A stretch of 47,316 bases of DNA from positions 1 through 47,316 of the forward strand of contig JAFXTO010000011.1 of NCBI GenBank assembly GCA_017535725.1. Reading direction: 5' to 3'. Below, one piece after another: positions 13,489 to 22,260 of this stretch; the first letter of the stretch is position 1; every line of letters starts with the position of its first letter. Below the pieces are notes generated by a model. That model was not told the DNA's origin. It saw nothing but the letters and a program-made list of their open reading frames with translations, and did no database searches. The DNA is from Bacteroidaceae bacterium (GTDB lineage: Bacteria; Bacteroidota; Bacteroidia; Bacteroidales; Bacteroidaceae). A program made the position numbers and the translations under genes.

Positions 13489-13561
13489 ACTTATCTCCTT
13501 ATTTTTTCAGAAAAGACAGAAAAAAGAGCAATTTTGCGGTTGCAAGTCTCGCAGGAAGGAA

Positions 13562-13599
13562 GAAGACCGCTACCCTCACGGGCGGCGGTCTTCTTTTTT
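13562..13599 (+). terminator. Rho-independent terminator-like hairpin with T6
   Basis: GAAGACCGC (13562-13570) pairs with GCGGTCTTC (13585-13593), followed by TTTTTT on the plus strand. No annotated plus-strand gene precedes it. On the minus strand it lies downstream of the Spy-like gene with a weaker TTCCTTCC tail, so it may serve that gene or end a short plus-strand RNA. Confidence 0.65.
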
Positions 13600-13714
13600 G
13601 CATGCAGCTTGCGCTGCACACTCAATCAACTAATCAATCTAAAACTAATCTTTACTTATGCAATGCTTTATTTCCTAACGTGTGAAGTATTTTGTGTTTG
13701 TGTTGTTCTCATGT

Positions 13715-14263
13715 TCAGAAGTCTCCACCTCCGAAGCCTCCACCGAAGCCACCGCCTCCGCCGAAGCCTCCACGGGGACCACCACCGAAGCCGCCACGTC
13801 CACCTTGTCCGCCCTGACGATTACGGTTACCTTGACGCATTCCTTGGGGCTGTTGGAACACTTGGAGCAATTGCTGGGGAGTGAGTATGGAAGAGAGTTC
13901 TGCACAGTATTTCTTCTGTATGTCCAGACGAAGCTGCTGCTGCTGAATCTGCTCGGCCTGACGGGCGAACACCTCGTTCAGCTTGGCTGTTGCCTCCTCG
14001 TCAGTGAGGTCTTTCTTAGTGCTTTCCTCGCGGCCGTTAGTCTGTGTACGAGTGGCTGCGAGTTCTTCGAGATAGCGCTTGTAGATAGCTTCGAACTGGG
14101 TTTGCTTTTCGCCCTCAAGTTTTAGATCCTTGACGAGACGCTCGGTCATGCGAGCCTGCATTTCCTGACGACGTGAGTCGCGGTTATCGTCCTGAGCGGA
14201 AACTGTGGTGATAGCGCCAAAAAGGAAGGCGACCAAAGCAGTGATAATAATATGCTTTTTCAT
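13715..14263 (-). CDS. Spy/LTxxQ-like periplasmic protein with Gly-rich tail
   Basis: A 182-aa protein with signal peptide MKKHIIITALVAFLFGAITTVSAQ, a helical middle (about 30-135) of the Spy/CpxP type (MTERLVKDLKLEGEKQTQFE, ILTPQQLLQVFQ with the LTxxQ motif) and a disordered Gly/Phe/Arg C-terminus (about 140-182, RGGFGGGPRGGFGG). LTxxQ proteins act as periplasmic chaperones or stress sensors. The acidic/basic helices and many Gln residues fit a dimeric helical cradle. The Gly-rich tail resembles the one on the TPM protein at 19.1 kb. No clear promoter box was found upstream. Confidence 0.72.
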   Translation of the reverse strand: MKKHIIITALVAFLFGAITTVSAQDDNRDSRRQEMQARMTERLVKDLKLEGEKQTQFEAIYKRYLEELAATRTQTNGREESTKKDLTDEEATAKLNEVFARQAEQIQQQQLRLDIQKKYCAELSSILTPQQLLQVFQQPQGMRQGNRNRQGGQGGRGGFGGGPRGGFGGGGGFGGGFGGGDF

Positions 14264-14425
14264 TTTTGTCTTAATTTAGTGAGATGATTTGAATATGTCT
14301 ATTGGTTAATTGTGTGACCACATGGTTATGACACGACGGGAAGAGGAAGGTTTAACCCTGAACGAAAATTTTAGATTTGTTAACAAAACAGCCTTGACTT
14401 CATTCCCGAACTCACGTCGCTTTTC

Positions 14426-15355
14426 TCACCTTACAGTAATATGGAAGCAACCCTGCTTCACCTCATACTTGACAAAACAGCGTCCTTCTGCGCGGGCATC
14501 ACGCAGGACTTCAGAGAGGACGAACTTCAGGGTATCATTGCGAACGGCACGGCGTTCGGCCTCACCCGGAGGTGTTACAGTATGGTAGCGGTTGTAGGAT
14601 ATGTCGAAGGTAGTGCCAAAGCGGTGACAGCTCTGCTCAGAGGCATTGCCGTTGATGCGGCGCAGATGCTGCACATCCTCTTCCGTTCGCAGTACGCTGG
14701 TGACAATCAACGTGTGCAACGGAATGCCTTTCACGGCCAGCGAGTCGATAAAACGACGACCGATATGCTGTAGCAGCTGGCTCGCGCGCGGTACTAAATA
14801 AGGTATACTGCGGGACATGGCCGGGTCGATGGTGTAGTAGGGATTACTACCGACAAAAAGCAGTTCACTTTTTCGCTCCTCAGCCTCCAGCCGGTTGGCC
14901 ACGGGGCGCACGCCATTGGCACGAGCTGCCGGATACTGGACGTCCTGTACGTCGGGGAAGCAGTCGCGGTAAGAAGGTACGCTGAGAATACGATGCTTAT
15001 AGCCAAAGTCCAACACAGGGACAACAGGGTAGTCGGGATGCAAGTCATCACGGGGATTCTGGCGAAGTACGGGCTGAGAGGGAAGTAAGGAAAGTCCCAT
15101 AGACACCGAATCGCCCACCACCTCAATGGTCTCCACAACCACGGTAGAGTCAGCGCGTCCATCCACCACAACGTCCTCTTCTCCCTGTAATTTGTTAACA
15201 CTGGGGAACAGGAGCCGGATGATGAACAAGAGCGCCACAATAACGCACACCAACCTTACGAAAACCTTCTTCTTTAGTCTACGAAATACCACTTCAGTCA
15301 ATTTGTGGTGCAAAAGTAGCATAAAAAATCCAAATAGCGCACGCTTTTCCACCAA
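14426..15355 (-). CDS. DUF5715 protein with LAS/M15 peptidase motifs
   Basis: A protein of up to 309 aa. One N-terminal membrane segment (VRLVCVIVALLFIIRLLF, about 33-50) suggests anchoring with the body in the periplasm. The C-terminal half matches DUF5715: PYYTIDPAMSRSIPYLVP, IVTSVLRTEEDVQHLRR and NASEQSCHRFGTTFDISY. It fits the M15/LAS zinc peptidase pattern SxHxxGxxxD (Ser242, His244, Asp251), with Glu298 and His305 (KYEVKQGCFHI) as the remaining residues. Peptidoglycan cleavage is therefore inferred. The start is uncertain: a -7 box lies at 15318-15311, so the ATGs at 15355 and 15322 may be too early and a GTG at 15292 is possible. Confidence 0.78.
   Translation of the reverse strand: MVEKRALFGFFMLLLHHKLTEVVFRRLKKKVFVRLVCVIVALLFIIRLLFPSVNKLQGEEDVVVDGRADSTVVVETIEVVGDSVSMGLSLLPSQPVLRQNPRDDLHPDYPVVPVLDFGYKHRILSVPSYRDCFPDVQDVQYPAARANGVRPVANRLEAEERKSELLFVGSNPYYTIDPAMSRSIPYLVPRASQLLQHIGRRFIDSLAVKGIPLHTLIVTSVLRTEEDVQHLRRINGNASEQSCHRFGTTFDISYNRYHTVTPPGEAERRAVRNDTLKFVLSEVLRDARAEGRCFVKYEVKQGCFHITVR
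15311..15318 (-). promoter_or_regulatory. Probable -7 box for DUF5715 gene
   Basis: TACTTTTG on the minus strand (15318-15311). A TTTG at 15334-15331 is only 12 nt away, so the -33 element is poor. If real, transcription starts inside the long version of the frame. Confidence 0.45.
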
Positions 15356-15362
15356 AAATCGC

Positions 15363-15370
15363 TATTTTTG
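15363..15370 (+). promoter_or_regulatory. -7 box for the phoH operon
   Basis: TATTTTTG at 15363-15370, 28 bases before the phoH ATG at 15398. The -33 region is weak (TTTT at 15345-15348). Confidence 0.5.
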
Positions 15371-15397
15371 CACCGCAAATAAGCAAAAAGAGTCCGA

Positions 15398-16372
15398 ATG
15401 ACTGAAAAACATCTCATTCTGGAAGAAGCAGACCCTGTCATTTTCTACGGCGTTAACAATGCCAACATGCAAATGATCAAGGCGCTCTATCCGAAGCTCC
15501 GCATCGTAGCCCGAGGAAATGTCATCAAGGTAATGGGCGACGAGGAGGAACTGTGTGCCTTCGAGGAAAACATGGAACGCCTGCAGGCTCATTGCGTCAG
15601 GTTCAACAGCCTCAACGAGGAGGACATCCTACATATTATGAAGGGTGAACAGACCAAGCGCGACAGCATCCAAGGTGCCATCGTCTTCAGCGTGACCGGT
15701 AAGCCCATCACTGCCCGCAGCGAGAACCAGCAGCGACTGGTGGAAGCATTCGAGACGCACGACATGGTCTTCGCCATCGGACCTGCCGGCTCCGGCAAGA
15801 CCTACACAAGCATCGCACTCGCCGTGCGCGCTATGAAGAACAAAGAGGTGCGCCGCATCATCCTCAGCCGGCCAGCCGTGGAAGCGGGCGAGAAACTGGG
15901 ATTCCTACCAGGCGACATGAAAGACAAGATCGACCCTTACCTCCAGCCTCTCTACGACGCGCTGGAGGATATGATTCCACGGCAGAAACTGAACGAGATG
16001 ATGGAGCAGAACATCATCCAGATTGCACCCCTTGCCTTCATGCGCGGGCGAACGCTGAACGATGCCATCGTCATTCTGGACGAAGCACAGAACACAACTC
16101 CCGCACAAATTAAGATGTTCCTCACCCGCATGGGCATGAACACCAAGATGATTGTCACCGGCGACATGACGCAGATTGACCTGCCACCATCTCAACGCAG
16201 CGGCCTGAAAGACGCACTGCATGTTCTGAAGGACGTTCAGGGAATAGCCGTCATCGAGATGACGCAAAAAGACATTGTCCGCCATCGCCTCGTGACAAAG
16301 ATTGTCGAAGCCTACAACGAACGCGACCGCCAACGCCGCGAACAAGAATCTACAAACCCTTTAAATCCATAA
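15398..16372 (+). CDS. phoH: PhoH-family ATPase
   Basis: A 324-aa PhoH-like protein: an N-terminal KH-like region (about 15-75) followed by a P-loop ATPase domain. Walker A is [10 protein letters not shown] (about 130-140), Walker B is [10 protein letters not shown] (about 228-237), and there is a [10 protein letters not shown] sensor segment (about 259-268) and a C-terminal [15 protein letters not shown]. PhoH proteins are RNA-linked ATPases, with proposed roles in ribosome or RNA metabolism. It is the first gene of a run phoH-purC-menG-aroE; purC starts 4 bases after its stop. The family is certain, the exact role less so. Confidence 0.92.
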   Translation: MTEKHLILEEADPVIFYGVNNANMQMIKALYPKLRIVARGNVIKVMGDEEELCAFEENMERLQAHCVRFNSLNEEDILHIMKGEQTKRDSIQGAIVFSVTGKPITARSENQQRLVEAFETHDMVFAIGPAGSGKTYTSIALAVRAMKNKEVRRIILSRPAVEAGEKLGFLPGDMKDKIDPYLQPLYDALEDMIPRQKLNEMMEQNIIQIAPLAFMRGRTLNDAIVILDEAQNTTPAQIKMFLTRMGMNTKMIVTGDMTQIDLPPSQRSGLKDALHVLKDVQGIAVIEMTQKDIVRHRLVTKIVEAYNERDRQRREQESTNPLNP

Positions 16373-16376
16373 AACA

Positions 16377-17321
16377 ATGAATGCTTTAACCTCCACAGAT
16401 TTCAAATTCCCTGGGCAGAAGAGCGTCTACCACGGTAAGGTACGCGACGTGTACAACATCAACGACGACCTCATGGTCATGGTCGCTACCGACCGCATCT
16501 CGGCCTTCGACGTGGTTCTCCCCAAAGGCATCCCCTTCAAGGGCCAGGTGCTGAACCAGATTGCCGCCGCCTTCCTCGATGCCACCGCCGATATCGTCCC
16601 CAACTGGAAGCTGGCCACTCCCGACCCGATGGTCACCGTGGGACTGAAAGCCGAGGGGTTCCGCGTGGAGATGATTATCCGCGGCTACCTCACCGGCTCT
16701 GCCTGGCGTGAATACAAGAACGGCTGTCGTGAGCTTTGCGGCGTGAAGCTGCCCGACGGTATGCGCGAGAACCAGCGTTTCCCCGAACCCATCATCACCC
16801 CAACGACCAAGGCCGACGAGGGACACGACGAAAACATCTCCCGCGAGGAAATCATCGCACAGGGTCTTGTCAGCGCAGAGGACCATGAGGTGATGGAACG
16901 CTACACACGCGCTCTCTTCCAGCGCGGCACTGAGATAGCAGCCCAGAAGGGACTCATCCTCGTAGATACCAAATATGAATTCGGTAAGCGCGACGGCAAG
17001 GTCATCCTTATTGACGAAATCCACACCCCGGACAGCAGCCGCTACTTCTATGCCGAAGGCTATGAAGAGAAGTTCGAGAAGGGCGAGCCCCAGCGCCAAC
17101 TCTCCAAGGAGTTCGTGCGCCAGTGGCTCATCGACCACAATTTCATGAACCGTCCCGGCGACGTCATGCCCGAACTGACGGATGATTTCGTCGAAAGTAT
17201 CAGCGACCGCTACATCGAACTCTACGAACACATCGTAGGCAAAAAATTCGTGAAAGCGGAGTCGGACGAAGACGTGGCAGCACGCATTGAACGTAATGTC
17301 AAGGACTGGCTTGGACAATGA
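16377..17321 (+). CDS. purC: Phosphoribosylaminoimidazole-succinocarboxamide synthase
   Basis: PurC joins aspartate to CAIR using ATP in purine synthesis. The 314-aa form is the longer type. Markers are [37 protein letters not shown] (residues about 20-56; nucleotide- and substrate-binding), [61 protein letters not shown] and [10 protein letters not shown]. The next gene, menG, starts in its stop codon (ATGA, 17318-17321), so the two are translationally coupled. Its antisense frame is long but only a codon-bias shadow. Confidence 0.97.
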   Translation: MNALTSTDFKFPGQKSVYHGKVRDVYNINDDLMVMVATDRISAFDVVLPKGIPFKGQVLNQIAAAFLDATADIVPNWKLATPDPMVTVGLKAEGFRVEMIIRGYLTGSAWREYKNGCRELCGVKLPDGMRENQRFPEPIITPTTKADEGHDENISREEIIAQGLVSAEDHEVMERYTRALFQRGTEIAAQKGLILVDTKYEFGKRDGKVILIDEIHTPDSSRYFYAEGYEEKFEKGEPQRQLSKEFVRQWLIDHNFMNRPGDVMPELTDDFVESISDRYIELYEHIVGKKFVKAESDEDVAARIERNVKDWLGQ

Positions 17322-18121
17322 TTCACTACCCCGAACAGGATTCCATAGAGCCCACTCCATCGAAGAAACAGAAGAAGGCAGAGGCTAAGAGGACGGCCCG
17401 GGTGGCGGCTCAACCCGCATCACCCGCGCCAGACCCCGAGAAGGTGGTTGCGATGTTCAATAGCATCGCACCTACCTACGACAGCCTCAATCATTCCCTT
17501 TCCCTCGGTATCGACCGCCGCTGGCGCCGCAAGGCCATCGATGCCCTGAAGCCCTTCGCTCCGCAGACGATTCTCGACATCGCCACCGGCACGGGAGACT
17601 TTGCCATCCTGGCAGCCCAACGACTGGACCCCGACCGCATCATCGGCGTGGACATCAGCGAGGGGATGATGGCCGTGGGAAGCGAGAAGGTAAAGACTGC
17701 CGGACTGGACAATGTCATCTATTTCATGAAGGACGACAGCACCGACCTCTCCTTTGACGACGAGACATTCGATGCCGTGACCGTGGCATACGGTGCACGC
17801 AACTTCCACGACCTCGACGCTGGACTACGCGAAATGTGCCGCGTGCTCATCCCGGGCGGACATCTCATGCTCGTGGAGCTGACCACGCCGCCCCGCTTCC
17901 CGATGAAGCAACTCTTCCACATCTATTCACACACGGTGATGCCTTTCATCGGACGGCTCATCAGCCACAACGATAGTGCCTACACCTACCTGCCGCAATC
18001 CATGTCCGCCTTTCCCCAGGCCGAGGAGCTGAAGCCACGCCTGCTAAAAGCAGGATTCAGCGATGTTCAGTTCCAACGATTTACCTTCGGCCTTTCCACC
18101 ATGTATTTAGCAACAAAATGA
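17318..18121 (+). CDS. menG: Demethylmenaquinone methyltransferase (UbiE/MenG)
   Basis: The 267-aa SAM-dependent methyltransferase completes menaquinone by C-methylation of demethylmenaquinone. After a Lys/Ala-rich N-terminal extension (about 1-40) come [36 protein letters not shown] (SAM motif I, about 87-102), [14 protein letters not shown] and [20 protein letters not shown], the last being typical of UbiE/MenG. Bacteroidota respire with menaquinone, so menG is preferred to ubiE. It overlaps purC and aroE by four bases each. Confidence 0.93.
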   Translation: MIHYPEQDSIEPTPSKKQKKAEAKRTARVAAQPASPAPDPEKVVAMFNSIAPTYDSLNHSLSLGIDRRWRRKAIDALKPFAPQTILDIATGTGDFAILAAQRLDPDRIIGVDISEGMMAVGSEKVKTAGLDNVIYFMKDDSTDLSFDDETFDAVTVAYGARNFHDLDAGLREMCRVLIPGGHLMLVELTTPPRFPMKQLFHIYSHTVMPFIGRLISHNDSAYTYLPQSMSAFPQAEELKPRLLKAGFSDVQFQRFTFGLSTMYLATK

Positions 18122-18957
18122 AAGAATACGGTCTTCTTGGCTATCCTCTCGGCCACTCCTTCTCGCGTGCATTCTTTACTCAGAAGTTTGCGGACGAAGG
18201 CATCGATGCTGCCTACCTCAACTTCGAGCTGCCGTCTGCGAACATGCTTCCCCAGATTATCGCTGAACACCCCAACCTCTGTGGGCTCAACGTCACCCTG
18301 CCCCATAAGCAGGCCGTCATCCCCCTGCTTAATGAACTCTCGGACGAAGCCCGCGCCATCGGTGCAGTGAATGTCATCAGAGTCACTCGCATAGCACCCA
18401 GCGAGACCAGCTCCCAGCCTGCCGAGCCCCGTTTTCTCGGCGGTCCGTCCGCCGAGTCCCCTCGCGTCTACCTCAAAGGTTTCAACTCCGACATTATTGG
18501 CTTCATGGACAGCATCCGTCCACTCCTGCAGCCACACCATCGGAAAGCCCTCGTCCTCGGCACCGGCGGAGCCTCCAAGGCCATCTGCCGCGGCCTCGAG
18601 AAACTCGGCATCGAATGGCGCTACGTCAGCCGCACCCGTAAGCCTGTCCCGTCTTCGGAGGCGTCCCTTTCGAATACCACCCTCACCTACTCCGACATCA
18701 CCCCTTCCCTCCTCGCCGACTACACCGTCATCGTCAACTGTACTCCACTCGGCATGTTTCCAAAGACAGACGTCGCACCACCCTTGGCCTACGCGGCCCT
18801 CTCGCCTCGTCACCTCCTCTACGACCTCGTCTACAACCCCGAAGTCACTGAATTCATGCGCCAAGGCAGCCGCTTCGGAGCCACCGTCAAAGGCGGCCTC
18901 GAAATGCTCCATCGGCAGGCCATAGCCAGCTGGGAGTTCTGGAACGGGAAAGAGTAA
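18118..18957 (+). CDS. aroE: Shikimate dehydrogenase with repeat insert
   Basis: AroE reduces 3-dehydroshikimate to shikimate with NADPH. Landmarks: YPLGHSFS (9-16, substrate), [11 protein letters not shown] (58-68, catalytic Lys64), [19 protein letters not shown] (121-129), [11 protein letters not shown] (nucleotide loop) and [10 protein letters not shown]. At 279 aa it is longer than the usual 245-250: about 25 extra residues (91-118; [16 protein letters not shown] and so on) sit in the loop before GFNSD and contain a 21-bp palindrome (18436-18456). The ATG overlaps the menG stop. The insert is probably tolerated because it lies on the surface. Confidence 0.95.
   Translation: MKEYGLLGYPLGHSFSRAFFTQKFADEGIDAAYLNFELPSANMLPQIIAEHPNLCGLNVTLPHKQAVIPLLNELSDEARAIGAVNVIRVTRIAPSETSSQPAEPRFLGGPSAESPRVYLKGFNSDIIGFMDSIRPLLQPHHRKALVLGTGGASKAICRGLEKLGIEWRYVSRTRKPVPSSEASLSNTTLTYSDITPSLLADYTVIVNCTPLGMFPKTDVAPPLAYAALSPRHLLYDLVYNPEVTEFMRQGSRFGATVKGGLEMLHRQAIASWEFWNGKE
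18436..18456. repeat. 21-bp palindrome (8-bp stem, 5-nt loop) inside aroE
   Basis: CTCGGCGG (18436-18443), TCCGT, CCGCCGAG (18449-18456) form a perfect stem, in frame. The same design is found in miaA (33364) and the helicase (37416). Confidence 0.75.
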
Positions 18958-18982
18958 GGCTATTTCAAAATAGGCAGAAGGA

Positions 18983-19025
18983 ATCTGTCATCTATTAAAT
19001 AAGGTATCTGTCATCTATTAAATAA
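18983..19025 (+). repeat. Two-copy tandem repeat between aroE and the TPM gene
   Basis: A 20-bp unit beginning ATCTGTCATCTATT occurs at 18983-19002 and 19006-19025 (23-bp period). The rest of this gap shows nothing clear. Confidence 0.75.
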
Positions 19026-19083
19026 TGTGAACAGAGGTCACTTCGCTAACCGAATGGACATAAAAGGACAAAATCGAAGCATT

Positions 19084-20010
19084 ATGAAAAAAGTTCTTTT
19101 CCTTTGCACAATGCTGCTGACGACCACCCTTCTGGCCGCCACCTACACCCCCGACAACCTGCCCATCCCCTACCTGCAAGACAAGACACAGTACGTCTCC
19201 AACCCCGACGGCATCCTCTCGCAGACCACCGTGGATTCCCTGAACCTCTGGCTTGGGCAGATGGAAGCGTCCCACGGCGTGCAGACGGTGCTGGCTGTAG
19301 TGGAACGCATCGAAGGCGGCGAGGCGTATGATTTTAGCATGGCGCTCGGACGCAAGTACGGCATAGGTAGCAAAGAACAAAACACCGGCCTCATCATCGT
19401 CCTCGCCACAGAAGACCGTGCCTACTACATTCTCACCGGCCGCGGACTCGAAGGTACCTTACCTGATGCTATCTGCAAGCGCATCGAGAACAATCAAATG
19501 CTGCCTTACTTGCGTGACGGAGAGTGGGACGAAGCCATGCTGAACAGTGTACGTGCCATCACCAAATATGTGGATGGCGATGACTCCCTCGTGGGCTCCT
19601 CGGACTTCGAAGATGACGACGACACCGGAGCACTTATAGCGTTCGTTGTCTGCATGGCTATAGGCGTCGGGCTCGTCTTCTTAGGCGCCTGGTACGAAGA
19701 ACGCAAGAAATCCTACTGCCCCAGCTGTCATAAGCACAAGATGAAGAAAATCAGCGGATACACCACCAAAAACAAAATCCTCGGCGTGCTTACTCACCAT
19801 GATACCTACCGCTGTTCCAACTGTCAGTTCACAAAAGAATTACATTGGGACGAGAACCTCAACAACAGAGGTGGCTCCGGTGGTGCAGCAGCCGGCAGTG
19901 CCCTCGGCGGCAGCTTCTTCGGTCGCGGTGGTGGCTTCGGTGGAGGCGGCTTCGGAGGCAGCTTCGGAGGAGGCAGTTTCGGAGGAGGTGGAGCCGGAGG
20001 ACACTTCTAA
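19084..20010 (+). CDS. TPM-domain protein with zinc ribbon and Gly-rich tail
   Basis: The start at 19084 gives signal peptide MKKVLFLCTMLLTTTLLAA; the frame opens earlier at 19027 without one. The 308-aa protein has a TPM (DUF477/YgcG) domain at about 25-165 (VSNPDGILSQTTVDSLN, NTGLIIVLATEDRAYYILTGRGLEG), a membrane segment (about 178-200), a C4 zinc ribbon (YCPSCHKHK and YRCSNCQF) and a Gly/Phe-rich end. TPM proteins are membrane or periplasmic proteins with reported roles in photosystem repair in plants and unknown roles in most bacteria. It pairs with lemA 105 bases downstream, a common partnership. Confidence 0.85.
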   Translation: MKKVLFLCTMLLTTTLLAATYTPDNLPIPYLQDKTQYVSNPDGILSQTTVDSLNLWLGQMEASHGVQTVLAVVERIEGGEAYDFSMALGRKYGIGSKEQNTGLIIVLATEDRAYYILTGRGLEGTLPDAICKRIENNQMLPYLRDGEWDEAMLNSVRAITKYVDGDDSLVGSSDFEDDDDTGALIAFVVCMAIGVGLVFLGAWYEERKKSYCPSCHKHKMKKISGYTTKNKILGVLTHHDTYRCSNCQFTKELHWDENLNNRGGSGGAAAGSALGGSFFGRGGGFGGGGFGGSFGGGSFGGGGAGGHF

Positions 20011-20020
20011 CTCACAACCG

Positions 20021-20114
20021 AAACTCATAAACTCAAAAAACTTAAGAACTCAAAAACTTAAATACTCATAAACTCATAAACTTAAGAACTCATAAACTCA
20101 TAAACTCATAAACT
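20021..20114 (+). repeat. AACTCATAA/AACTTAAG low-complexity tandem repeat
   Basis: Units such as AACTCATAAACTCATAAA and AACTTAAGAACTC fill the gap between the TPM gene and lemA, right up to the lemA ATG. Typical of intergenic simple repeats in this group. Confidence 0.75.
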
Positions 20115-20702
20115 ATGAAAAAGTCAAGCATCTATCTCATCATCGCTGCCGTCGTGGTCCTCTGTGGCTTCTATGGTTGCAACACCTACAACAGCCTCGT
20201 CAGCCAGGACGAGAACGTCTCCCGTGCATGGGCTGACGTCGAAGCTCAGTACCAGCGTCGCGCAGACCTCATCCCCAACCTCGTCAATACCGTCAAGGGT
20301 TATGCTGCTCACGAAAGCGGGACTCTGGAGGCCGTCGTCGCTGCTCGCAGCAAGGCGACCCAAATCACCGTAGATCCCGAGAATCTCACCCCCGAGAAAC
20401 TGGCTGAATACCAGGCTGCACAGGGCGAAGTCAGCCAAGCTCTGGGACGCCTGCTCGCCATCACCGAGAACTATCCCGACCTGAAGGCCAATGAGCAGTT
20501 CAGCGAATTGCAGGCACAACTCGAAGGCACCGAGAACCGTATCGCCGAGTCCCGTCGTCTGTTCAATGAAGCAGCACAGGCTTACAACGTTTCCGTTCGC
20601 CGTTTCCCTGCCAACCTCTTTGCTAATATATTCGGTTTCAGCGTCAAAGGCAACTTCAAGGCTGATGCTGGCGCAGAGAAAGCTCCAGAGGTACAGTTCT
20701 AA
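20115..20702 (+). CDS. lemA: LemA family protein
   Basis: The 195-aa LemA protein has a hydrophobic N-terminus (IYLIIAAVVVLCGFYGCNTYNSLV, about 6-29) that places it in the membrane. Its helical body carries the family core: VSRAWADVEAQYQRRADLIPNLVNTVKGYAAHE, with Arg/Asp/Pro conserved, and FSELQAQLEGTENRIAESRRLFNEAAQAYNVSVRRFP. The FGFSVKGNFKADAGAEKAPEVQF tail is typical. Function is unproven. LemA is often encoded beside TPM proteins, as here, and the pair may act together in the envelope. The gene follows a simple-repeat run. Its stop lies at the edge of a palindromic element. Confidence 0.93.
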   Translation: MKKSSIYLIIAAVVVLCGFYGCNTYNSLVSQDENVSRAWADVEAQYQRRADLIPNLVNTVKGYAAHESGTLEAVVAARSKATQITVDPENLTPEKLAEYQAAQGEVSQALGRLLAITENYPDLKANEQFSELQAQLEGTENRIAESRRLFNEAAQAYNVSVRRFPANLFANIFGFSVKGNFKADAGAEKAPEVQF

Positions 20703-20850
20703 GACCCACCCCTCACCCTCCCTCAAAGGGAGGGAGTGGTCACCATTCAAGAACCAACATCACTACTATTCTTTATATGGATAATCATCAAGCACCCCAT
20801 TCCACAGAAGATACCACTCTCCCCCTAAAGGGAGAGCGGGGAGGGGGTCT
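20702..20850. repeat. Composite palindromic element between lemA and purM
   Basis: Two GC-rich hairpin arms (AGACCCACCCCTCACCC and GGGAGTGGT at 20702-20740; ACCACTCTCCCCCT and GGGAGAGCGGGGAGGG at 20813-20850) are inverted relatives, about 72 bp apart. A purM start codon (20777) sits in the centre, and the right arm can be read in frame as LPLKGERGGG. Confidence 0.75.
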
Positions 20851-22039
20851 ATACATGGCACGTGGCGTCTCTGCCGCTAAGGAGGACGTCCACGCCGCCA
20901 TTAAAAACATCGACAAGGGTATCTTCCCACAGGCTTTCTGCAAGATCATCCCCGATATTCTGGGCGGAGACCCGGAGTATTGTAACATCATGCACGCTGA
21001 CGGTGCCGGTACCAAGTCAAGCCTCGCCTACGCTTATTGGCGCGAGACGGGCGACCTCAGTGTTTGGAAAGGTATCGCACAGGACGCTCTCATCATGAAT
21101 ACCGATGACCTGCTCTGCGTAGGGGCTGTCGATAACATCCTCGTTAGCAGTACCATTGGCCGCAACAAAATGCTCATCCCAGGCGAAGTCATCTCAGCCA
21201 TCATCAACGGAACGGATGAACTGCTTGCCGAGCTACGCCAGATGGGAATCGGTATCTACGCTACTGGTGGCGAGACGGCTGACGTGGGCGACCTCGTGCG
21301 CACCATCATCGTGGATAGTACCGTCACCTGCCGAATGAAGCGCAGCGATGTCATCAACAATGCAAATATCCGGCCAGGCGATGTCATCGTAGGCCTCGCC
21401 AGCTTCGGACAAGCTACCTACGAAAAGGAATACAACGGCGGCATGGGAAGCAATGGTCTCACTTCCGCCCGTCACGATGTCTTCAGTAAGTATCTTGCAG
21501 AACGCTACCCCGAGACTTACGACCACGCTGTACCAGAAGACTTAGTGTATTCAGGAAGCTATAACCTCCAAGACCCACTGCCTACAAAAGTGACCGCCCC
21601 CTCCCTAACAGGGAGGGCGGGGGGTGGGTCTTCCGTTGGGAAACTTGTATTATCCCCCACCCGCACCTACGCCCCCGTCGTCCGTCGCCTTCTCGACGAA
21701 CTCCGTCCCCGCATCCATGGCATGGTGCACTGCACCGGTGGCGCTCAGACGAAGGTGTTGCATTTCGTGGGTGAAAACTGTCGTGTCATCAAGGACAATA
21801 TGTTCCCCGTACCGCCCCTCTTCCGCATTATCGCTGAGGAGAGTGGTGCCGATTGGAGCGAGATGTACAAGGTCTTCAACTGCGGCCACCGTCTTGAAGT
21901 TTACGTCCGTCCCGAAGATGCCGACGCCGTCATCGCCATATCAAAGAGCTTCAATATCGACGCACAGGTCGTCGGCCGCATCGAGGAAGGTCCCCGTTCG
22001 CTCACCATCCGTAGCGAATTCGGCGAGTTCAACTACTAA
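20777..22039 (+). CDS. purM: Phosphoribosylformylglycinamidine cyclo-ligase (PurM, long type)
   Basis: PurM makes AIR from FGAM with ATP, the fifth step of purine synthesis; Bacteroidota have a long form of about 385-390 aa. Seen: ARGVSAAKEDVHAAIKNIDKG, HADGAGTKSSLAY, GGETADVGDLVRTIIVDSTV, GQATYEKEYNGGMGSNGLTSARHD, KLVLSPTRTYAPV and MVHCTGGAQTKVLHFV. The 420-aa frame carries two repeat-derived parts: residues 1-26 if the start is 20777, and about 265-286 (LPTKVTAPSLTGRAGGGSS). A likely original start is ATG at 20855 (MARGVSAAKEDV), with GGGGAGGGGG 6 bases upstream. Which start is used is unresolved. Confidence 0.9.
   Translation: MDNHQAPHSTEDTTLPLKGERGGGLYMARGVSAAKEDVHAAIKNIDKGIFPQAFCKIIPDILGGDPEYCNIMHADGAGTKSSLAYAYWRETGDLSVWKGIAQDALIMNTDDLLCVGAVDNILVSSTIGRNKMLIPGEVISAIINGTDELLAELRQMGIGIYATGGETADVGDLVRTIIVDSTVTCRMKRSDVINNANIRPGDVIVGLASFGQATYEKEYNGGMGSNGLTSARHDVFSKYLAERYPETYDHAVPEDLVYSGSYNLQDPLPTKVTAPSLTGRAGGGSSVGKLVLSPTRTYAPVVRRLLDELRPRIHGMVHCTGGAQTKVLHFVGENCRVIKDNMFPVPPLFRIIAEESGADWSEMYKVFNCGHRLEVYVRPEDADAVIAISKSFNIDAQVVGRIEEGPRSLTIRSEFGEFNY
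21570..21632. repeat. Palindromic element inside purM
   Basis: Outer arms AAGACCCAC (21570-21578) and GTGGGTCTT (21624-21632) surround a hairpin CGCCCCCTCCCT-AACA-GGGAGGGCGGGG. All 63 bp are read in frame. The outer arms match the end of the element before purM (AGACCCACC). Confidence 0.75.
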
Positions 22040-22122
22040 GCCCAAATCAGTCATCAGACAGACAGATTTGAGCTAAATCGACCCTTTCTTGTCTCCAAAC
22101 GAAAAGAAAAACGGGAAAAACG

Positions 22123-22153
22123 TTGGCGGTTTGAGGATTTTGTTGTACCTTTG
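22123..22153 (+). promoter_or_regulatory. Promoter of the tRNA gene
   Basis: -7 box TACCTTTG (22146-22153), with TTGG at 22123-22126 about 19 nt upstream as the -33 element. The tRNA starts 20 bases downstream. Confidence 0.65.
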
Positions 22154-22173
22154 CAGCCGCAAACAAGAAGGAT

Positions 22174-22251
22174 AGGAGCGTAGCTCAGTTGGTTCAGAGC
22201 GCTTCAGTCACATTGAAGAGGTCATCGGTTCGAGCCCGATCGTTCCTACCA
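22174..22251 (+). tRNA. tRNA-Val (anticodon CAC)
   Basis: All four arms fold: acceptor AGGAGCG/CGTTCCT with one G-U pair, D arm GCTC/GAGC, anticodon stem CTTCA/TGAAG, T arm ATCGG/CCGAT with TTCGAGC loop, encoded CCA end. The 7-base anticodon loop GTCACAT gives CAC at 34-36, reading GUG (Val). Positions 32 and 38 (G and U) are unusual. Identity follows from the anticodon only. Confidence 0.88.
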
Positions 22252-22260
22252 TCCACGAGA

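Noticed and set aside
16386-17360. Long minus-strand frame opposite purC
   Set aside because: A codon-bias shadow of purC; no family resemblance, and purC is certain.
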